In this document: positions 1 to 5,902 of the stretch, piece by piece
Position numbering within the stretch: position 1 is the first letter of the stretch
How the letters are laid out: each line of letters opens with the position of its first letter
DNA from: CAYZPE01 sp046050145
GTDB taxonomy: Bacteria; Patescibacteriota; Minisyncoccia; Phycocordibacterales; CAYZPE01
Assembly: GCA_046050145.1 (NCBI GenBank)
Contig: JBJOQC010000044.1
Span: 1-22,429, forward strand
Length of the DNA stretch: 22,429 bases
Direction of reading: 5' to 3'
Program-made: the position numbers and the translations under genes
The notes under the pieces: generated by a model
Told to the model about the DNA's origin: nothing
Database searches by the model: none
The model's input: only the letters and a program-made list of their open reading frames with translations

Positions 1-34
1 AAAACAGACGCAATCTTTATTAATTTAGGCAAAA

Positions 35-625
35 ATGTCACACAACACAACAAACAATACAAAAAACTTTAGTATCTACTTCCTAAAAGATAAGGGGTTT
101 TTAAAAGGTTTTTGGAAGAGTTCGAACATAATCTGGTCTGTAGACGGAAAAGAAACTGGCAGAATTAATTTTCATATCGACACCTCTGAACCAAGTCCAC
201 ATATTCAACTAACCTACAAAGTAAAAAATTACTGGGAAAATGAGGAGAGCTGGAAAGATATAGACCATAAGGTCAATTTAGAAAAAATACCCTGCTATTT
301 TGGTGGATTTAGGTGGTTTTTTAGTTGTCCTCGATGTTATAAAAAAATTGCTGTACTTTACCTAACCAATAGTTATTTTATCTGTAGAAAATGCGCAAAT
401 TTAACATATGAAAGTTGCAATGAAAACAAAAGATATAAAAATGGAATATTCGCAATACTTGGAAAATCTTTGAGAGCAGAAGAATACTATGAAAAAATAA
501 AAAGAAAGTTCTACAAAGGAAGACCTACACGGAAATACAGAAGATATATAAAAATGGAATCACTTTCTACAATGAGCACTTTTGAACTTAAAAAAATTAA
601 CGAGATGTTGCCTAATAAAAACTAA
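35..625 (+). CDS. Zinc-ribbon protein of unknown function, mobile-element associated
   Basis: A 196-residue protein. The central part carries two CxxC pairs (CPRC near residue 98 and CRKC near residue 117) about 15 residues apart, with aromatic and basic residues around them, as in a treble-clef or zinc-ribbon fold. The N-terminal half is rich in Trp, Tyr and beta-type sequence. The C-terminal third is highly basic (Lys/Arg/Tyr) and could bind nucleic acid. Similar proteins (a GGxRWxFxCP stretch followed by CRxC and LxYxS) are common hypothetical genes on proteobacterial and other mobile elements; I recall the pattern but cannot verify it here. It lies 158 bp upstream of the recombinase in the same direction. 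No strong Shine-Dalgarno precedes ATG 35. No enzyme function can be assigned. Confidence 0.7.
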   Translation: MSHNTTNNTKNFSIYFLKDKGFLKGFWKSSNIIWSVDGKETGRINFHIDTSEPSPHIQLTYKVKNYWENEESWKDIDHKVNLEKIPCYFGGFRWFFSCPRCYKKIAVLYLTNSYFICRKCANLTYESCNENKRYKNGIFAILGKSLRAEEYYEKIKRKFYKGRPTRKYRRYIKMESLSTMSTFELKKINEMLPNKN

Positions 626-650
626 CTTTGTGGTATATAATTTATATATT

Positions 651-766
651 CATCCAATTGTGTCGTTATTCCAGAGATTTTTTGTTGTCATAATGACGCT
701 TAAGGGGCAGTCTGCCGTTATGGTCAGTCTCTGGATTGAACATGATTGGATGAATCAGACTGTCCC
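651..766. repeat. Inverted-repeat cluster upstream of the recombinase (candidate recombination or control site)
   Basis: Several dyads are packed in 116 bp. catccaat (651-658) pairs with attggatg (745-752). ccagaga (671-677) pairs with tctctgg (728-734). ggggcagtctg (704-714) pairs with 756-766 with one mismatch. Short local palindromes lie at 688-697 (gtcat/atgac) and 706-716. A CAGTCT core occurs at 708-713 and 725-730 and inverted at 756-761. A TATAAA at 774-779 could be the -10 for the recombinase. Serine-recombinase sites often lie beside the recombinase gene, but no site is proven. Confidence 0.4.
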
Positions 767-783
767 TTTGGCGTATAAATAAT

Positions 784-2412
784 ATGGAAAAACAAAATAG
801 ATATTTCTTATATGTTCGAAAATCCTCTGAGGGAGAGGACCGCCAAGTTCAGTCTATTCCAGACCAGATTGCCCAACTAATGAAACTGGCCAAAGACTCC
901 AACCTTGAAATTATTGAAACCCTTGAGGAGTCAAAATCAGCAAAAAGTCCTGGTGCTCGTCCTGTGTTTTCTAAAATGCTCGAACGTATCGAAAACGGAG
1001 AAGCTAACGCTATTCTGTGTTGGGAAATTAATCGTCTATCAAGAAATCCTGTTGATAGCGGAACAATTCAGTGGATGCTCCAGCAGAGAATACTAAAATC
1101 AATTAGAACAATTAACCGAGAATATAAACCTGATGATAATGCTCTTTTACTAAGTGTAGAAAGCGGTTCAGCAAACCAGTTCATACTTGATTTAAAAAAG
1201 GGAGTAAAAAGAGGAATAGATAGTAAAATCACAAAAGGTCATGCTCCAATACTTGCCCCTCTTGGATATTTAAATACGAAGATAGAAATCAGAGGTGAAA
1301 ACTATATTATTAGAGATAAGGAACGCTTCCATATCATAAGGAAAATTTGGGATTTAATGCTCACAGGAAATTACACTCCTCCTAAAATTTTAGAAATAGC
1401 AAACAATGATTGGTGTTTACGAACTCGAAAAATGAGACGTCGTGGAGGAAAACCTATTTCGAGAAGTACCATCTATAAAATACTCACAAATCCCTTCTAT
1501 TATGGATATTTTGTATACAGTGGGCAAACATATAAGGGCGAACATGAAGCAATGATTAGTATTGATGAATACGACAAAGTACAAATCTTGCTTGGAAGAG
1601 AAGGTAGGCCTCGACCTAAAAAACATCAATTCCCTTTTACTGGAATAATAAGATGCGGGGAGTGTAATAGCGCAATAACAGCTATTGAAAAAACCAAAAT
1701 AATTAAATCGACAGGCAAACTAAAAACCTTTACTTATTATTATTGCACTCGAAAGAAAAACCAAAAGTGTAGCCAAAGAAAACACACCTCCACAGAAAAT
1801 CTAGAAGCTCAAATAGATTCAGAATTGACTAAACTTAGCATATTACCCGAATTTAAAGACTTAGCACTAGAAATAATCAGAGAGAATAACGACACAGAAT
1901 TAGAAAATCGAACAAAAATATATGAAAACCAACAAAAAACTCTCATTGAAAATCAAAAACAACTTGATAACCTAACCAGAATGAGATACAGAGAACTCAT
2001 AAGCGATGAAGAATTCATAAAAGAACGTGAACAAATTCAAAATCAAATTATTAAAATAAGAGAAGAGATTAAAGCAACAGAGAAAAGAGCTGATGATTGG
2101 ATTGAACTTACAGAGAAAACCTTTGAATTTGCCTGCTTTGCAAGAAGTATATTTGCAAACGGAGATATAAATACAAAAAAAGGAATATTCACTGCGCTTG
2201 GTCAGAACTACATACTAAAAGACCAGAAACTCTTTATTTCTAGCAACGAGTGGTTAAAACCAATATCTGAACAGTATCCTGCTATAGAAAATGAATACAG
2301 ACGGTTAGAACTAGGAAAAAACAAGTCTACACAAAGACAAAAAGACGCTTTCGCGTCTCTTCGTCCTTTGATGCGCGGCCGAGCGGACTTGAACCGCCGA
2401 CCTCTCGCGTGA
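784..2412 (+). CDS. Large serine recombinase (site-specific integrase)
   Basis: 542 residues. The N-terminal resolvase domain (about 5-150) starts with YVRKSSEGEDRQ; by alignment to the RxS motif of resolvases the nucleophile is Ser14, and the RLSR motif follows near residue 84. A recombinase domain spans about 150-270. The zinc ribbon uses C291, C294, C321 and C329. A coiled coil spans about 370-435, as in large serine integrases. It would catalyse integration and excision of the left-hand element through a 5'-phosphoserine intermediate. ATG 784 directly follows a TATAAA-like -10. Odd: residues 531-542 (RGRADLNRRPLA) are antisense tRNA-Asp and the TGA stop falls opposite the anticodon loop, so the C-terminus is supplied by the insertion target. 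Codons 520-525 form a hairpin that is probably also the tRNA terminator. Confidence 0.93.
   Translation: MEKQNRYFLYVRKSSEGEDRQVQSIPDQIAQLMKLAKDSNLEIIETLEESKSAKSPGARPVFSKMLERIENGEANAILCWEINRLSRNPVDSGTIQWMLQQRILKSIRTINREYKPDDNALLLSVESGSANQFILDLKKGVKRGIDSKITKGHAPILAPLGYLNTKIEIRGENYIIRDKERFHIIRKIWDLMLTGNYTPPKILEIANNDWCLRTRKMRRRGGKPISRSTIYKILTNPFYYGYFVYSGQTYKGEHEAMISIDEYDKVQILLGREGRPRPKKHQFPFTGIIRCGECNSAITAIEKTKIIKSTGKLKTFTYYYCTRKKNQKCSQRKHTSTENLEAQIDSELTKLSILPEFKDLALEIIRENNDTELENRTKIYENQQKTLIENQKQLDNLTRMRYRELISDEEFIKEREQIQNQIIKIREEIKATEKRADDWIELTEKTFEFACFARSIFANGDINTKKGIFTALGQNYILKDQKLFISSNEWLKPISEQYPAIENEYRRLELGKNKSTQRQKDAFASLRPLMRGRADLNRRPLA
2339..2358 (-). terminator. Probable intrinsic terminator of tRNA-Asp, inside the recombinase frame
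   Basis: On the minus strand the sequence reads AGACGC-GAAA-GCGTCT followed by TTTT: a 6-bp stem closed by a GAAA tetraloop and a U tract, 15 nt past the tRNA 3' end. The same bases encode recombinase residues from about 519 to 525 on the plus strand. Confidence 0.65.
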
Positions 2413-2447
2413 CAGGCGAGCGTTCTAACCAGCTGAACTACGGCCGC
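2374..2447 (-). tRNA. tRNA-Asp (GTC)
   Basis: Read on the minus strand, acceptor arms GCGGCCG and CGGCCGC pair over 7 bp, followed by discriminator G73, an Asp identity base. The anticodon stem CTCGC/GCGAG encloses loop CTGTCAC with anticodon GTC. The D-arm (GTTC AGCTGGTTA GAAC) and T-arm (CGGCGGTTCAAGTCCGCTC region) are canonical. CCA is not encoded. The 3' part overlaps the recombinase C-terminus, consistent with this tRNA being the insertion target. Confidence 0.95.
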
Positions 2448-2456
2448 ATAAAGGTC

Positions 2457-2485
2457 AATCTATCAGAAAAAGTAACTTTTATCAA
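2457..2485 (-). promoter_or_regulatory. Sigma70-type promoter for tRNA-Asp
   Basis: Minus-strand TTGATA (2485-2480), a 17-nt spacer, then TAGATT (2462-2457), ending 9 nt before the tRNA 5' end. It lies between the CAT tRNA and tRNA-Asp, so co-transcription of the two is also possible. Confidence 0.5.
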
Positions 2486-2492
2486 TTAAATG

Positions 2493-2566
2493 TGTCGGCG
2501 GGAGAAATCGAATCTCCGACCTCAGGCTTATGAGTCCTGCGCTCTAACCAACTGAGCTACGCCGAC
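2493..2566 (-). tRNA. tRNA with CAT anticodon (elongator Met, or Ile2)
   Basis: The minus strand gives acceptor GTCGGCG/CGCCGAC with discriminator A, D-arm GCTC AGTTGGTTA GAGC with the G18G19 pair present, anticodon loop CTCATAA, and T-loop TTCGATT. Position 1 pairs with 72, so this is not the initiator. The anticodon stem CAGGA/GCCTG has an A-G mismatch at 31-39. CAT can mean elongator Met or a lysidine-modified Ile2; the sequence alone does not settle it. No CCA is encoded. Confidence 0.9.
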
Positions 2567-2660
2567 ATTATATAACTTTAAACTATACAATTCCTGAAAG
2601 TGACCCTTCTCGCTTTCGGAACCAAAACAGCTACGCCGACATACATAACCTTAAACCTAC
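2555..2660. repeat. Partial duplication of the CAT tRNA 5' end and leader
   Basis: agctacgccgacat occurs at 2555-2568 (the tRNA 5' end) and again at 2629-2642, 74 bp away. The similarity continues about 17 bp into the flank (ataactttaaac versus ataaccttaaac). The distant copy is only the first 13 or so tRNA bases, so it is a fragment. Between the copies, TTCCTGAAAG and CTTTCGGAA can pair. Confidence 0.7.
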
Positions 2661-2694
2661 CGACCTGCCTACCGACCTGCCTACCGCAGGCAGG
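2656..2694. repeat. 12-bp tandem repeat ending in a GC-rich palindrome
   Basis: Two exact copies of cctaccgacctg (2656-2667, 2668-2679) are followed by a partial third. The end forms CCTGCCT-ACCGC-AGGCAGG (2676-2694), a 7-bp stem with a 5-nt loop. It is markedly GC-rich against its surroundings. From memory, similar short palindromes are dispersed in Parcubacteria intergenic DNA; copy number cannot be tested in this window. Confidence 0.6.
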
Positions 2695-2744
2695 AACAGC
2701 TACCCCCCACATCAAAAAACATACTACCATAATTCCCCCAAAAC

Positions 2745-2797
2745 AAAACCCGTCTACCTAATCCCTTAGGACTAATCGAGACGGGTTTTATTTTTTC
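2745..2797. terminator. Bidirectional intrinsic terminator after the initiator tRNA
   Basis: An 11-bp stem AAAACCCGTCT (2745-2755) pairs with AGACGGGTTTT (2779-2789). A nested hairpin CCTAA-TCCC-TTAGG lies inside it (2757-2770). T-rich tracts follow on both strands. On the minus strand it starts 11 nt past the initiator tRNA 3' end and is its likely terminator. Confidence 0.8.
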
Positions 2798-2800
2798 TTG

Positions 2801-2871
2801 TTCCGGGGCTGGGAATTGCACCCAGGCCTGGAGGTTATGAGCCTCCCGAGTTACTACTTCTCTACCCCGGG
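2801..2871 (-). tRNA. Initiator tRNA-fMet (CAT) with unusual core bases
   Basis: 71 nt on the minus strand. Acceptor CCCGGGG against CCCCGGA leaves C1 facing A72, the mismatch that marks bacterial initiator tRNA; discriminator A. The anticodon stem is GGAGG/CCTCC around loop CTCATAA, so only two of the usual three G-C pairs at 29-31/39-41 are kept (29-41 is A-U). Compared with a typical initiator D-arm (GAGCAGTGGTAGCTC), here it is GAGAAGTAGTAACTC: 13-22 becomes A-A and G18 becomes A. The T-loop is TGCAATT, so U55 becomes G. The variable loop is only 4 nt. The call is secure from C1/A72 and the anticodon; whether it is fully active is not known. Confidence 0.85.
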
Positions 2872-2889
2872 GTAATGCCTGAGGTTACA

Positions 2890-2917
2890 ATTGTACACAT
2901 TTAGAGACCACGGTCAA
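2890..2917 (-). promoter_or_regulatory. Sigma70-type promoter for the initiator tRNA
   Basis: Minus-strand TTGACC (2917-2912), a 16-nt spacer, TACAAT (2895-2890). Both hexamers match five of six consensus bases. The predicted start lies roughly 12 nt before the tRNA. Confidence 0.65.
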
Positions 2918-2932
2918 GCAATAGAGAATACC

Positions 2933-3595
2933 TTATATGTACTTAAATTCTCGAAAAACCTCTTCAAACATTTGTATAACCTTTCGTGCATCACGCTCGT
3001 TAAGGTCAAAATTTGAACCTTCGTGGGCAATAGCATTTCGCACCTTGTGAGCCTCCCACGCAAGATCGAGAGTTAGAAAATCACTCTTTTCAACACCCTT
3101 TAACTTATCTCCAATACCCTCACCCTTGTAACCAATTGTGTCCAAAAGTTCTTCGAGCATAATGTCAGCCTCAATAATCGCAAGACGCCAATCGCTCGAA
3201 TTTTTAGAATTTATATGTTGTTCTACCCGTTCCCATTTCTTATTAACAATATGACTTACCACATCATCATCTGCCTCAGTCTCATCTCCTGGATAAAGCT
3301 TTTCCTTTTCTTCCCTTCGTATTCGAGCAATTTTCCTTGAAAAATTAATAATGCCGACAAAGAAAAGTGCCGATAGAACAATTGAAGTAAGCTGCAAAAG
3401 TGGAGCTATAGAGAGAAACCATTCATAGAAGTTTTGAGGGATGCCTTTTATATTTGAATTTGAATTCAAAAAAGCATTAAATCTTTCGATAAAAATACTA
3501 CCCGCAACAGCAAAAAATACAATTGCGACAATTATATCCTCCTGAGAAACCTCAGCTCCTCCACCACCAGAGTCCTTTTTTTTATCGTCTGCCAT
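2933..3595 (-). CDS. Two-TM membrane protein with HEPN-like C-terminal domain
   Basis: 220 residues. An acidic/Gly-rich N-terminus precedes TM1 (about 20-36) and TM2 (about 64-84), then a basic juxtamembrane stretch (RKIARIRREEKEK) and an acidic linker. The helical C-terminal domain (about 118-218) ends with KVRNAIAHEG, in which R186 and H191 give the Rx4H pattern of HEPN-fold proteins, many of which are RNases or nucleotide-binding partners. No MNT nucleotidyltransferase gene is adjacent, so a classic HEPN/MNT pair is not supported. A TATACT hexamer ends 7 nt before the ATG, suggesting a leaderless transcript of its own downstream of gatA. Function unknown; the HEPN call rests on the motif and predicted helices only. 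Confidence 0.75.
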   Translation of the reverse strand: MADDKKKDSGGGGAEVSQEDIIVAIVFFAVAGSIFIERFNAFLNSNSNIKGIPQNFYEWFLSIAPLLQLTSIVLSALFFVGIINFSRKIARIRREEKEKLYPGDETEADDDVVSHIVNKKWERVEQHINSKNSSDWRLAIIEADIMLEELLDTIGYKGEGIGDKLKGVEKSDFLTLDLAWEAHKVRNAIAHEGSNFDLNERDARKVIQMFEEVFREFKYI

Positions 3596-3602
3596 ATATG
3601 TA

Positions 3603-3608
3603 AGTATA
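3603..3608 (-). promoter_or_regulatory. -10 hexamer for the HEPN-like gene, leaderless layout
   Basis: Minus-strand TATACT ends 7 nt before ATG 3595, so transcription would begin at or next to the start codon. No convincing -35 and no Shine-Dalgarno are visible. Confidence 0.45.
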
Positions 3609-3654
3609 AGCTGTAAGCTTTTTGCTGTCAGCTATCAGTATGTAGGTAAAAATA

Positions 3655-5082
3655 CTATTTTTCACCAAGAAACTTTTTGCCAATATCAAAAAGCACATTC
3701 TCTCCTCCATGTGGCGCCATAAACTGGATACCTAGAGGAAGGTTCTTACTTCCCTCCTTAGAAAAACCTGAAGGAACAGAAAGAGCAGGGATACCCACTA
3801 TATTTGCTGTTACTGTAAAAATATCAGCGAGATACATCTCCAAAGGATCATTTGTTTTCTCACCTATCTTAAATGCAGGAGTTGGTGTTGTTGGAGTAAG
3901 AATAAGGTCAACATCCGTAAAAAGATTCTTAAAACGCTCGGTCATGTCGTCCTTCAATTTCAATGCCTTATTGTAGTACGCATCATAATATCCAGTTGAA
4001 AGAACGTACGTACCCAAAAGTATTCTGCGACGAACCTCTTTACCAAAGCCAGTACGACGAGTCAAAAGATAATCTTCAAGCAAATCTTTACCGGCTTCAT
4101 GAAGACCGTACTTTACACCATCAAAACGCGCAAGATTTGAAGAAACTTCTGCGGGCATCAAAATATAGTACACAGCAAGAGCTTGTGACATATCAGGCAT
4201 ATCAATCTCTCTTACTTCATGTCCAAGATCTTTTATTTTTTCTAATGACTCTTTAAAATTAGAAATCACATCTTCATGTAAACCCTTTTGACTAAGAAGT
4301 CCCTTAGGTACACCGATAGTGTATTTCTTTTTTGTAGACACACTGTATATGCCCTCTTTGTACGTTGTACTATCTAAAACATCAACTCCTTTAATTGCAT
4401 TAAAAATAGTTTCTGCATCACCTACAGTTTTTGTAATAGGACCTACCTGATCAAGAGAAGATCCCATGGCCATAAGACCTGAACGAGAAACTGCTCCGTA
4501 CGTAGGCTTCAAGCCCACCACTCCGCAAAAACTTGCTGGCTGTCTGATTGACCCTCCTGTATCAGAACCGAGAGACGCTAAAGCAATATTACCTGCCACA
4601 GCTGCAGCAGAACCACCCGAAGAGCCTCCTGGTACACGAGACATGTCGTGAGGGTTTTTACTTGGACCATACGCAGAATTTTCTGTAGAACCACCCATGG
4701 CAAACTCATCCATATTGACACGACCTAGAAATACCGCCCCCTGATCTTTCAATTTAGATATTACAGTCGCATCATACGTTGCAGAATAATCTTCAAGCAT
4801 TTTTGATGAAGCACTTGCCTTTTTCCCCTGTATCAAAATATTATCTTTAACAGCTATTGGAATACCTGTAAGAAGTGTTGCCTTCTTTTGAGCAAATAAA
4901 GCATCTGCATGTTGTGCCTGTTTTAAAACATCATCATAGACCTCAAGGTAAGCATTTAAATCCTGATTCTTTTTTGCTATTCCGTCGAGATATGCTTGCG
5001 CGAGATCTATTGCCAAAAAATCACCCTTTGTAAGGTGTTCGTGTGCTGTTGTGATTGTAAGTGTATCTAAATCTATTTTCAT
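3655..5082 (-). CDS. gatA: Aspartyl/glutamyl-tRNA amidotransferase subunit A
   Basis: 475 residues, the usual GatA length. It is the amidase subunit that releases ammonia from glutamine to convert Glu-tRNA(Gln) or Asp-tRNA(Asn) to Gln-tRNA or Asn-tRNA with GatB and GatC. The amidase signature is intact: Lys79 (in AVKDN), cis-Ser154 (PGGSSGG) and nucleophile Ser178 (DTGGS), the numbering known from Staphylococcus GatA. The Gly-rich run and the later LPLGIQFMAP stretch are typical. It starts 6 nt after the gatC stop with no clear Shine-Dalgarno, so translation is probably coupled. gatB is not in this window. Confidence 0.98.
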   Translation of the reverse strand: MKIDLDTLTITTAHEHLTKGDFLAIDLAQAYLDGIAKKNQDLNAYLEVYDDVLKQAQHADALFAQKKATLLTGIPIAVKDNILIQGKKASASSKMLEDYSATYDATVISKLKDQGAVFLGRVNMDEFAMGGSTENSAYGPSKNPHDMSRVPGGSSGGSAAAVAGNIALASLGSDTGGSIRQPASFCGVVGLKPTYGAVSRSGLMAMGSSLDQVGPITKTVGDAETIFNAIKGVDVLDSTTYKEGIYSVSTKKKYTIGVPKGLLSQKGLHEDVISNFKESLEKIKDLGHEVREIDMPDMSQALAVYYILMPAEVSSNLARFDGVKYGLHEAGKDLLEDYLLTRRTGFGKEVRRRILLGTYVLSTGYYDAYYNKALKLKDDMTERFKNLFTDVDLILTPTTPTPAFKIGEKTNDPLEMYLADIFTVTANIVGIPALSVPSGFSKEGSKNLPLGIQFMAPHGGENVLFDIGKKFLGEK

Positions 5083-5088
5083 TCTATT

Positions 5089-5373
5089 CTAGAGAATATT
5101 TTTAACTTTTACATACTGTCCTTCTCGTTCAGGTGATTCATTAAGGAGAACTTCGGTATTAATTCCTGATTCATGAGGATCAGAATCTTCTCGTAGAACA
5201 TTACGCACAAGACCTGACTTACGATCATCCTGCTTAGGTAAAGACACTTTTTGAACCTGAGCAACATAGTCCAAAATAGATTCTATTTCTCCCTTAAAGA
5301 CATCAGCCTCTTCGGGACTTATCTTAATACGAGCAAGTGAAGCAAGTTTTTCTATATCTTTTCTCTCAATCAT
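5089..5373 (-). CDS. gatC: Aspartyl/glutamyl-tRNA amidotransferase subunit C
   Basis: 94 residues, typical of GatC, the small subunit that wraps and stabilises the GatA-GatB interface. The N-terminus IERKDIEKLASLARIKISPEE and the central ILDYVAQVQKV are the conserved GatC helices; the C-terminal half carries the expected VLREDSDPHES-type segment (family usually LREDxV). First gene of a gatC-gatA pair on the minus strand, 6 nt apart. Its ATG lies 6 nt after an extended -10 motif, so the mRNA is probably leaderless. Confidence 0.95.
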   Translation of the reverse strand: MIERKDIEKLASLARIKISPEEADVFKGEIESILDYVAQVQKVSLPKQDDRKSGLVRNVLREDSDPHESGINTEVLLNESPEREGQYVKVKNIL

Positions 5374-5379
5374 TTCGAT

Positions 5380-5388
5380 ATAATACCA
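5380..5388 (-). promoter_or_regulatory. Extended -10 promoter of gatC, leaderless layout
   Basis: Minus strand reads TGGTATTATATCGAAATG: TG-G-TATTAT (5388-5380) followed by 6 nt and the gatC start codon. No clear -35. Confidence 0.55.
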
Positions 5389-5410
5389 TTCGTTCTATCA
5401 ATTACATCTC

Positions 5411-5438
5411 TTGACTATATTCCATAAAATGATACAGT
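5411..5438 (+). promoter_or_regulatory. Promoter for the small gene at 5485
   Basis: TTGACT (5411-5416), 16-nt spacer, TACAGT (5433-5438). A long AT-rich leader and a GAGGAG Shine-Dalgarno (about 5470-5475) follow before ATG 5485. Confidence 0.45.
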
Positions 5439-5484
5439 ATTTTCTGCATTTAATGTTCTTTCCATCATCGAGGAGTACCCGACA

Positions 5485-5772
5485 ATGACAACCGTAAGCC
5501 TTGCAAGACTTCAAGAAATCGACAGGATGGTTGTAGATCTACTCAACGAAATTCCTCATGAACACAAACCAACTGAGGCAGAATTTCACAAACGAGTACG
5601 CACCAAAGATGTATATCGAAATTATGTGATTGAACTTGTGAACATACGAATCAGTCGCGCAATCACCCCTCTTGAACTTCTTGCGTACATTCAATACAAA
5701 CAAAAAGAGGAGCTAGAAATCACAAGACGCTTCGAGGAAGAGCAGATCGGTCTCGCAAAACAACACAAGTAA
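5485..5772 (+). CDS. Small helical protein of unknown function
   Basis: 95 residues. I do not recognise a family. The sequence is charged and predicted mostly helical (LQEIDRMVVDLLNEI at the start, then EAEFHKRVRTKDVYRNYVIELVNIRI, then a charged KQKEELEITRRFEEEQ tail that may form a coiled coil). No Cys, no TM segment, no signal peptide. It stands alone on the plus strand between gatC and ligA, with its own promoter-like sequence, a good Shine-Dalgarno (GAGGAG about 9 nt before ATG) and a terminator immediately after. That context and the even codon use support a real gene. It could be a small regulator or a structural adaptor, but nothing in the sequence decides this. Confidence 0.8.
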   Translation: MTTVSLARLQEIDRMVVDLLNEIPHEHKPTEAEFHKRVRTKDVYRNYVIELVNIRISRAITPLELLAYIQYKQKEELEITRRFEEEQIGLAKQHK

Positions 5773-5800
5773 CCCGACTACACCACAAAAAACCGCACAC

Positions 5801-5825
5801 AACCTGCCTCACGGCGGGTTTTTTT
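5801..5825 (+). terminator. Intrinsic terminator after the small gene at 5485
   Basis: AACCTGCC-TCAC-GGCGGGTT (8-bp stem with one G-U pair, 4-nt loop) followed by five more T. The reverse strand also has an A/T-rich arm and may help end ligA transcription. Confidence 0.85.
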
Positions 5826-5846
5826 ATTGGCGACGTAAGGCGAGAG

Positions 5847-5868
5847 AAATGAGAAAGGTTTCTCATTT
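5847..5868. repeat. Perfect 10-bp inverted repeat, 2-nt loop
   Basis: AAATGAGAAA (5847-5856), GG, TTTCTCATTT (5859-5868). It lies between the two convergent 3' ends, that of the gene at 5485 and that of ligA. No T-run follows on either strand, so it may be an mRNA 3'-end hairpin or a protein site. Confidence 0.65.
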
Positions 5869-5902
5869 TCGAGCCAAAGAACCAACAAAGAATGAATACC
5901 CT

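Larger units (their letters stand above)
1..2412. mobile_element. Right end of an integrated element next to tRNA-Asp
   Basis: The segment holds a zinc-ribbon protein of a type common near phage and plasmid recombinases, an inverted-repeat-rich spacer, and a large serine recombinase, both genes pointing toward the 3' end of tRNA-Asp. The recombinase reading frame continues into the tRNA, as expected when an element inserts at a tRNA 3' end. The segment looks more A/T-rich than the genes to its right (judged by eye). I found no second copy of the tRNA-Asp 3' end in bases 1-783, so the left boundary is probably outside the window. That this is an element is inference from gene content and the tRNA junction; size and cargo are unknown. 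Confidence 0.6.

Noticed and set aside
582..782. 66-codon open frame between the zinc-ribbon gene and the recombinase
   Set aside because: It starts inside the upstream gene in another frame, overlaps the inverted-repeat cluster, and has no ribosome site or recognisable domain.
2493..2566. Naming the CAT tRNA specifically as Ile2
   Set aside because: Lysidine-modified Ile2 and elongator Met cannot be told apart here without comparison, so the neutral call was kept.
2933..3595. HEPN/MNT toxin-antitoxin module
   Set aside because: Only the HEPN-like protein is present. No nucleotidyltransferase or other antitoxin gene is next to it, and it has TM helices.
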